From: Candidatus Limimorpha equi
GTDB lineage: Bacteria; Bacteroidota; Bacteroidia; Bacteroidales; F082
Reading direction: 5' to 3'
Assembly: GCA_018065885.1 (NCBI GenBank)
Contig: JAGHSL010000166.1
Coordinates: 1 to 9,991 of the forward strand
Length of the DNA stretch: 9,991 bases
Positions 6,254 through 9,991 of this stretch are shown here, piece after piece (positions within the stretch are counted from its first letter, which is position 1; each line of letters opens with the position of its first letter). The notes under the pieces were generated by a model. That model was given only the letters and a program-made list of their open reading frames with translations, did not search any database and had not been told where the DNA came from. A program made the translations under genes and the position numbers.

Positions 6254-7149
6254 ATCCAGGAAAAGAATTTACCAAACGCTACATCAAGCTGATGTTCGGT
6301 CAGCTGCGTGATGCCGATGAAGAACAAGTCAGGGCTGAAATCGAGCATTGCCGCCGCCAGAACGCCCATCCTGTGCGCGTTCCGCGAAATTTCAGGGATT
6401 ACTTCACCGAAGGCATCTATCACGGCGATGGTTACGACATGCAGTATTTCAGCACGAAGCCCTATTCCGATTCGCGGAAGCTGGTGCTTTATTACCATGG
6501 CGGCGCCTGCATCTACCAACCTGTTTTCTTTCACTGGCGTTTCATTCACGACTTGTCGCTGCGTCTGCATTGCCGCGTCGTGATGCCCATTTACCCGAAA
6601 TCGCCCGATTATCATTGCCAATTCTCGAATACGCAATTATTGCATTTTTACCGCGATTACATTCAGCACCAAGATGTTGACCAAATCATTCTCATGGGTG
6701 ATTCCGTCGGCGGAGCCTTTGCCTTGCTTCATGCCCAGCTCATTAAAGAAAACGGATACAGGAAAGCCGACAACATCGTTCTGCTCTCCCCCAGCCTCGA
6801 CCTGACCTATTCGCGCGAAGCGGAGATGAAAGCCTACGAACCACTCGACCCGATGCTGAAACTCGACCGCGTGAAGATTCTGACCGACCTCTGGCGCGAC
6901 GACCTGCCCGCCGACAATTACTGGGTCAGCCCGATATTCGGCGACCTGAACGGTTTAGGGCGCATCTCTATTTTTGTCGGGACGCACGAAATCCTTTATC
7001 TCGATTCCGTTGCGCTAAAGGAAAAATTGGCCTCCTTGGGCGCGCCATACGATTATTTCGAATACGAAGGCATGTTCCACACCTTCCCGCTCTTCCCGAT
7101 TCCCGAAGGGTTTGATGCCTTGAAGAAAATCGTTGGAATAGTATTGTAG
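6250..7149 (+). CDS. Alpha/beta hydrolase, HSL (hormone-sensitive lipase) type
   Basis: Probable esterase or lipase of the alpha/beta-hydrolase fold-3 group, 299 residues, no signal peptide seen. The oxyanion motif is HGGA (H83-A86), against the usual HGGG. The nucleophile elbow is GDSVGG with S152. The acid is expected in GTHEILYLDS, where E247 takes the place of the aspartate in the common DxLxD motif and D252 follows. The catalytic histidine is H277 in GMFHTFP. I chose ATG 6250, which overlaps the channel stop in ATGA, over an upstream in-frame TTG at 6139 that would lie deep inside the channel gene. Substrate is unknown; being in an envelope-lipid operon makes a lipid or acyl ester plausible. 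It is the last plus-strand gene and converges with the toxin-tail island. Confidence 0.88.
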   Translation: MNPGKEFTKRYIKLMFGQLRDADEEQVRAEIEHCRRQNAHPVRVPRNFRDYFTEGIYHGDGYDMQYFSTKPYSDSRKLVLYYHGGACIYQPVFFHWRFIHDLSLRLHCRVVMPIYPKSPDYHCQFSNTQLLHFYRDYIQHQDVDQIILMGDSVGGAFALLHAQLIKENGYRKADNIVLLSPSLDLTYSREAEMKAYEPLDPMLKLDRVKILTDLWRDDLPADNYWVSPIFGDLNGLGRISIFVGTHEILYLDSVALKEKLASLGAPYDYFEYEGMFHTFPLFPIPEGFDALKKIVGIVL

Positions 7150-7150
7150 A

Positions 7151-7245
7151 GACATAAATCTGACAAGAATCTTTCATAAATGGGTTTTCCTTGCTGCGCT
7201 GCGCTTGCAGGAAAAAGTTTCGGGGCGGCAATTGCCGCCCCGAAA
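7151..7245 (-). repeat. 95 bp direct repeat with terminal hairpin, copy 1
   Basis: Nearly identical to 9174-9270 in the same orientation. Conserved stretches include ACATAAATCTGACAAGAATC, AAATGGGTTTTC and GCTGCGCTGCGCTTGCAG, followed by the GC hairpin. It begins one base after the hydrolase stop codon and marks the left edge of the accessory island. The two copies differ by indels that shift every reading frame, so it is unlikely to be coding. Confidence 0.88.
7218..7245 (-). terminator. Perfect 28 bp palindrome, likely minus-strand terminator
   Basis: TTTCGGGGCGGCAA pairs perfectly with TTGCCGCCCCGAAA. On the minus strand it is followed by CTTTTTC and lies ten bases after the stop of the small lipoprotein gene, so it should terminate that gene. 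On the plus strand no T-run directly follows, so its role for the convergent operon is doubtful. Confidence 0.75.
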
Positions 7246-7254
7246 ACATAGCGT

Positions 7255-7683
7255 TCATTCTTTTTGTCTCTCCTTTTCATATTTCAGTTGAAGTTTTTCA
7301 GGAACTCCCAATTCTTTTTTCTTCGCAAGATATTGCTCAAAAGACATTGGGCCATAGACATCGGATGTTTGTTTATCGACAATCCACAAATAATAAACAC
7401 TCTTGTCTTTTTTATCATCCTCTTGCTTTTTGTTTTGGCCAACAAGAATGAAATGACCATCATTGATTATTTGAACAATACCTCCTTTAATAAGAATGCC
7501 ATTCTCATTATAGCAATTCTTTTGATCCGATGTGTAAACGATAGATCCAAAAGGAGCGCCCACATCTTTAGCTTCGTAATAAGGCATATAGTAATACCCA
7601 TCGCCCAAAACATCTTCATCCTGAAAAAAGGAACATGAAGTTGCAAAAAGAAACATCAATATAATTAAGCTATTCTTTTTCAT
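7255..7683 (-). CDS. Small lipoprotein, candidate orphan immunity protein
   Basis: The 142-residue product has a lipoprotein signal peptide: MKKNSLIILMFLFATSC with the lipid-modified cysteine at C17. QDED shortly after the cysteine resembles the acidic surface-export signals of Bacteroidota lipoproteins, which is suggestive only. The mature part has GDGYYYMPY near the start and VYYLWIVDKQTSDVYGPMSF followed by KKKELGVP near the end, a pattern I associate with DUF3997-like proteins, but I cannot confirm this. It starts twelve bases after the stop of a truncated Rhs-tail head and is followed by a terminator. That is where an immunity gene would sit in a tail cassette, so immunity to a now-deleted or distant toxin is the leading inference. 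It is AT-rich relative to the left half of the window. Confidence 0.75.
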   Translation of the reverse strand: MKKNSLIILMFLFATSCSFFQDEDVLGDGYYYMPYYEAKDVGAPFGSIVYTSDQKNCYNENGILIKGGIVQIINDGHFILVGQNKKQEDDKKDKSVYYLWIVDKQTSDVYGPMSFEQYLAKKKELGVPEKLQLKYEKERQKE

Positions 7684-7695
7684 ATTGTTACTATA

Positions 7696-7875
7696 TTAGG
7701 ATTTGACGGTTATAAGTCCGTTGCACAAGCCGTCCAAGAAGTCGCCGCCGGCCATGCTGGAGGTAACGCCTCCCGAAAGGCCGCCTGCGGCTATGGTGGC
7801 GGTTATGCGCCAAGGCTCTGCCAACGGCAACCATGAAATGCTTAAAACGTAAGTTATGTTCGGCTCGTTAACCAT
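7696..7875 (-). pseudogene. Truncated Rhs tail head (59 codons), toxin portion lost
   Basis: An ATG at 7875 opens 59 codons ending at TAA 7696. Residues 1-56 match residues 1-56 of the tail encoded at 8404-9123 at 46 positions, without gaps: MVNEPNITYV here against MSNKPNIAYV there, then the shared LPLAEPWRITATIAAGG and GDFLDGLCNG. After GLIT the sequence switches to VKS and stops, just before the GLNHAMH linker and the whole variable toxin region. The lipoprotein gene follows 12 bases on. This looks like a recombination or deletion remnant of a cassette, though the open frame could still yield a peptide. Nucleotide similarity extends over 7712-7901. Confidence 0.8.
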
Positions 7876-7901
7876 GCTTCTGTTCTTTTTCGATGCGCTA
7901 A
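7712..7901 (-). repeat. 190 bp Rhs-head direct repeat, copy 1
   Basis: Aligns without gaps to 8960-9149 at a constant offset of 1248 bases. Similarity begins about 26 bases upstream of the head start codon and stops abruptly inside codons 55-57. The repeat is GC-rich against AT-rich surroundings. Such conserved leaders are what homologous recombination would use to swap Rhs tails. Confidence 0.9.
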
Positions 7902-7942
7902 GATAAAGAAATTCCTATTATCCTTTCGATCTCTCTTTGAAA

Positions 7943-7976
7943 AAATTGCCCCCGAATGGGAATTCGGGGACAATTT
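7943..7976 (-). terminator. Rho-independent terminator of tail-immunity pair
   Basis: AAATTG plus CCCCGAAT pair with ATTCGGGG plus CAATTT, a 15 bp stem with one C-A mismatch and a four-base loop. On the minus strand a run of six T (TTTTTTC) overlaps and follows the 3' arm. It begins six bases after the stop of the membrane protein gene and precedes the truncated head. Confidence 0.88.
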
Positions 7977-7981
7977 CGTTG

Positions 7982-8386
7982 CTAAAAGTTCACAATCAAA
8001 GTTCCATGCAGCAAAGCCCAAAGAATTGGTGAAAAGAAAAGAAGTGCCATTATTATCACATACATCCAGCCACGGAACCATTTATTTGCCGGATGGTCTT
8101 TGTATTTAGCAATAATAGTGTCTTTTTTCTTTCTATATCTTCTAAGATTGAAATAATAAAACAGGAACATGATACCAAGAAATAAGCCAATCGTCACATT
8201 CCGTTTAAGATTAATACTGTGAACGGACCAAGTTCCATCTGAAATAATATCAAGTAGGATAGCCAAAGAACAGAACATGATGTATTGCAATAAAGCTACA
8301 TAAAAGGAAGCTGTCCATACTGAATCTCCTCCTTTTTCTCTACGTTCAAAATAGAAATAGAGTGCCTGAAATAAAAAGTCAAACAT
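7982..8386 (-). CDS. Three-TM membrane protein, probable immunity protein
   Basis: A 134-residue protein with three hydrophobic segments (about 26-48, 64-81 and 107-126). A basic stretch RRYRKKK (82-88) and DHPANKWFRGWMY (97-109) lie between the second and third. No named family is recognised with certainty. It starts 17 bases after the stop of the orphan Rhs tail and shares its terminator, the standard place for an immunity gene. Because the tail's C-terminus is hydrophobic and glycine-rich, a membrane-resident protector is biochemically reasonable. Both points are inference; it could also be an unrelated small membrane protein. The coding sequence is AT-rich like the variable part of the toxin tail. 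Confidence 0.75.
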   Translation of the reverse strand: MFDFLFQALYFYFERREKGGDSVWTASFYVALLQYIMFCSLAILLDIISDGTWSVHSINLKRNVTIGLFLGIMFLFYYFNLRRYRKKKDTIIAKYKDHPANKWFRGWMYVIIMALLFFSPILWALLHGTLIVNF

Positions 8387-8403
8387 AATTCAAGAATTAA
8401 TGA

Positions 8404-9123
8404 TTACCATTTAAAAAGAGGTTTACCTGTCCATGAATTAAGATGTTCTCCGAAAGAATCTCCCGTAAAAATCAAGCAACCCATGTCAATGATTAAATAC
8501 ACAGCTCCCACTTCAGGAACAAAATATGCAACACCTGTAACAACTATGCCAGCAACATTTGATGCATTTACTTCACGATTATAGAGCATATCAGCTGTCT
8601 CAACACTTGCGCCAACAGCAGTTCCTCCATAACGTCCTAATTTTCCTATTTGAGTCCCTCTTGCAAACTTTATTTCTTTCACACTTTGTGAAACGCCATT
8701 GGCTTTTTGTGCTTTTTGGATACTATATGCCTTTTTTTGTATGATTTCCTTCTGAGCTCGGGATGCTTTTTGTGGATTCTTCCATATTTCGGAAAGTTCC
8801 TTAAGTCCATTTGTCCCTACTGCGTTTGCAAAACCGATTCCAAGACCCAAATTGTTTTCATCCGCACTAACGTCATTAGATGAGGCCTTCCCCTTCGGCG
8901 GGTCGTCAGGCGACAAACCTTCCACCACCAGATGCATGGCATGGTTCAGCCCTGAGGAGATAATCCCGTTGCACAAGCCGTCCAAGAAGTCGCCGTCGGC
9001 CATGCTGGAGGCGACACCGCCCGAAAGGCCGCCTGCGGCTATGGTGGCGGTTATGCGCCAAGGCTCTGCCAGCGGCAACCATGCAAGGCTTGAAACGTAG
9101 GCTATGTTCGGTTTGTTGCTCAT
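8404..9123 (-). CDS. Orphan Rhs/polymorphic-toxin C-terminal tail
   Basis: A 239-residue ORF that resembles the end of a Bacteroidota Rhs protein without its YD-repeat core. Residues 1-64 are the conserved head, including AGGLSGGVASSMADGDFLDG and NGIISSGLNHAMH, the usual linker before the toxin. SPDDPPKGK (71-79) marks the switch to a variable, AT-rich region. A lysine/glutamine-rich stretch (about 115-150) follows, then a glycine-rich hydrophobic end (166-222: GGTAVGASVETADML, AGIVVTGVAYFVPEVGAVYL) and FTGDSFGEHLN (219-229). No nuclease or ADP-ribosylating motif is visible; a membrane-acting toxin is a guess. ATG 9123 follows GGAAAAGAGCAGAAGC, so it may be translated alone, but without core or secretion signal it is probably a silent tail reserve. 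A probable immunity gene follows. Confidence 0.78.
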   Translation of the reverse strand: MSNKPNIAYVSSLAWLPLAEPWRITATIAAGGLSGGVASSMADGDFLDGLCNGIISSGLNHAMHLVVEGLSPDDPPKGKASSNDVSADENNLGLGIGFANAVGTNGLKELSEIWKNPQKASRAQKEIIQKKAYSIQKAQKANGVSQSVKEIKFARGTQIGKLGRYGGTAVGASVETADMLYNREVNASNVAGIVVTGVAYFVPEVGAVYLIIDMGCLIFTGDSFGEHLNSWTGKPLFKW

Positions 9124-9149
9124 GCTTCTGCTCTTTTCCAGTGTGCTAA
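8960..9149 (-). repeat. 190 bp Rhs-head direct repeat, copy 2
   Basis: Partner of 7712-7901. It includes the start and first ~55 codons of the intact orphan tail plus about 26 bases upstream. An in-frame stop occurs ten codons before the ATG, so the upstream homology (AGC..AAAAG.GCAGAAGC) may be a vestige of the Rhs reading frame from which the cassette was copied. Confidence 0.9.
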
Positions 9150-9173
9150 ATTAGGAAGATTTTCTTTTCTTTG

Positions 9174-9270
9174 GACATAAATCTGACAAGAATCTTTCGT
9201 AAATGGGTTTTCGCTGCTGCGCTGCGCTTGCAGGGAAAGAGTTTTCGGGGCGGCGAATGCCGCCCCGAAA
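9174..9270 (-). repeat. 97 bp direct repeat with terminal hairpin, copy 2
   Basis: Partner of 7151-7245, with substitutions and small indels, including one changing the hairpin centre from AATT to GAAT. It lies between the stop of the TPR lipoprotein and the head of the orphan tail. The pair bounds about 2.0 kb containing both tail cassettes. Confidence 0.88.
9243..9270 (-). terminator. GC-rich hairpin after TPR lipoprotein gene
   Basis: A 12 bp perfect stem, TTTCGGGGCGGC with GCCGCCCCGAAA, around a four-base loop, on the minus strand 80 bases after the TPR lipoprotein stop. The following AACTCTTTCCC is only weakly T-rich, so terminator strength is uncertain. The 9271-9349 stretch before it shows nothing else recognisable. 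Confidence 0.6.
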
Positions 9271-9349
9271 TAATGAAACTCAATCTATCCTTTGTCGCTT
9301 ATGGACAAATTATGAAAAGAGGGTGAACGCTTTTCATACCATGGAAACT

Positions 9350-9961
9350 TTACTGACCGCATTCGCCGCTAAAAGATTTCATCTCTTGTTTCCGTTTCAT
9401 GAGAAGCTCACTATCTGGATATAACCTTAAACACGAATCAAGAACATATCCTGCTTTTTCGATACCCTCTGAAAACAAGATAAATCCAATCATGTCGTTA
9501 ATTAATTCATCGTCTGTCCTTTTTGAAAGTTGATTTCTATAATATGATTTTGCTTGTGAAATCAGAGAATCAACAGCCTGTGGTTTATTCTGTTCTCTGT
9601 AATAACCAATAATCATTCCATACGCTAGCGATTTATTATCAAAGGATACCAACAACTGGTTAAGCGTTTTAATGACTGCAGCTGTATCATTTTCCAAGTT
9701 CAATACATTCAGAAGATTCATATAGGCAGTCATGTTTGTCGAATCTAGTTTAATCGCCGTATCAAGCAAATATTTGGCCTCCGTCAAAAGTGCTTTGTCG
9801 TTGACTTGATTATATTCTTGAATTAGCCGAAAAGCTGAATCGTTATATTCGTTGCTGTTAGGATAATCTTTGGCCACACTATTGTTTTGATAGTGGCAAC
9901 CATCGCATGCAAAACAACAAAATGTCAAAATCAAGGATATGTTAATAATTAAAGTCTTCAT
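9350..9961 (-). CDS. TPR-repeat lipoprotein, possible third immunity protein
   Basis: A 203-residue protein with an N-terminal hydrophobic signal and a probable lipoprotein cysteine at C19 (CCFAC); nearby C15, C16 and C22 make the exact site uncertain. The mature part is helical with degenerate tetratricopeptide repeats at about 43-76 (EAKYLLDTAIKLDSTN), 77-110 (TAAVIKTLNQLLVSFDN), 111-145 and 155-187. It would be anchored in a periplasm-facing or surface membrane leaflet. TPR lipoproteins serve many roles. Its place upstream of the hairpin-plus-95 bp repeat matches that of the small lipoprotein at 7255-7683, so it may be the immunity gene of another tail cassette lying beyond the right edge. 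That link is positional inference. The CDS is complete, starting 30 bases from the window end. Confidence 0.72.
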   Translation of the reverse strand: MKTLIINISLILTFCCFACDGCHYQNNSVAKDYPNSNEYNDSAFRLIQEYNQVNDKALLTEAKYLLDTAIKLDSTNMTAYMNLLNVLNLENDTAAVIKTLNQLLVSFDNKSLAYGMIIGYYREQNKPQAVDSLISQAKSYYRNQLSKRTDDELINDMIGFILFSEGIEKAGYVLDSCLRLYPDSELLMKRKQEMKSFSGECGQ

Positions 9962-9991
9962 ATTATATCAATTATTATTATCTAGCATAGA

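Noticed and set aside
6968..7280. Minus-strand ORFs through the 95 bp repeat (96 and 75 codons)
   Set aside because: The second copy of the repeat has indels that break the frames, so coding is not conserved; the hairpin and repeat explain the region.
7264..7638. Plus-strand 124-codon ORF opposite the small lipoprotein
   Set aside because: The minus frame has a clean lipoprotein signal peptide and terminator; the plus frame is a hydrophobic shadow.

Overview
The window looks like chromosomal DNA of a Bacteroidota bacterium, probably order Bacteroidales. Three things point there. The promoter-like sites match the Bacteroidetes -7 element TAnnTTTG. Start codons mostly lack a Shine-Dalgarno sequence. 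Gene content also fits: an LTA-synthase-type sulfatase, a YbdG-type MscS channel, and Rhs tails with the GGLSGG...GLNHAMH linker typical of Bacteroidetes Rhs proteins. No species can be named from sequence alone.

Left (1-1480): trmD and rplS, the tRNA m1G37 methyltransferase and ribosomal protein L19. Each is preceded by a -7 motif, and the pair ends in a strong rho-independent terminator. Two diverged direct copies of a 155-186 bp non-coding repeat (48-233 and 1696-1850) bracket the pair. The gap 1398-1856 also holds an apparently orphan promoter, a 7-mer array and an 8-mer array.

Middle (1857-7149): a tightly packed plus-strand operon of five genes: LTA-synthase/sulfatase-family membrane enzyme, diacylglycerol-kinase-like lipid kinase, SUI1/YciH translation factor, YbdG-type mechanosensitive channel and HSL-type alpha/beta hydrolase. 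Neighbours overlap by 74, 4 and 4 nt or are separated by 2 nt. A phosphoglycerol-type transferase that would release diacylglycerol, next to a kinase that would recycle it, plus an osmotic channel, suggests an envelope-maintenance operon.

Right (7150-9991): a minus-strand accessory island, visibly more AT-rich except for its GC-rich repeated heads. I read it as an orphan Rhs/polymorphic-toxin tail array. From right to left it holds a TPR lipoprotein; a hairpin plus a ~95 bp repeat; an orphan Rhs tail with a glycine-rich hydrophobic C-terminus; a 3-TM probable immunity protein; a terminator; a 59-codon remnant of the same Rhs head without its toxin; a small lipoprotein that may be the surviving immunity gene; and a second copy of the hairpin plus 95 bp repeat at the island edge. 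This cassette array is the most interesting part of the window.
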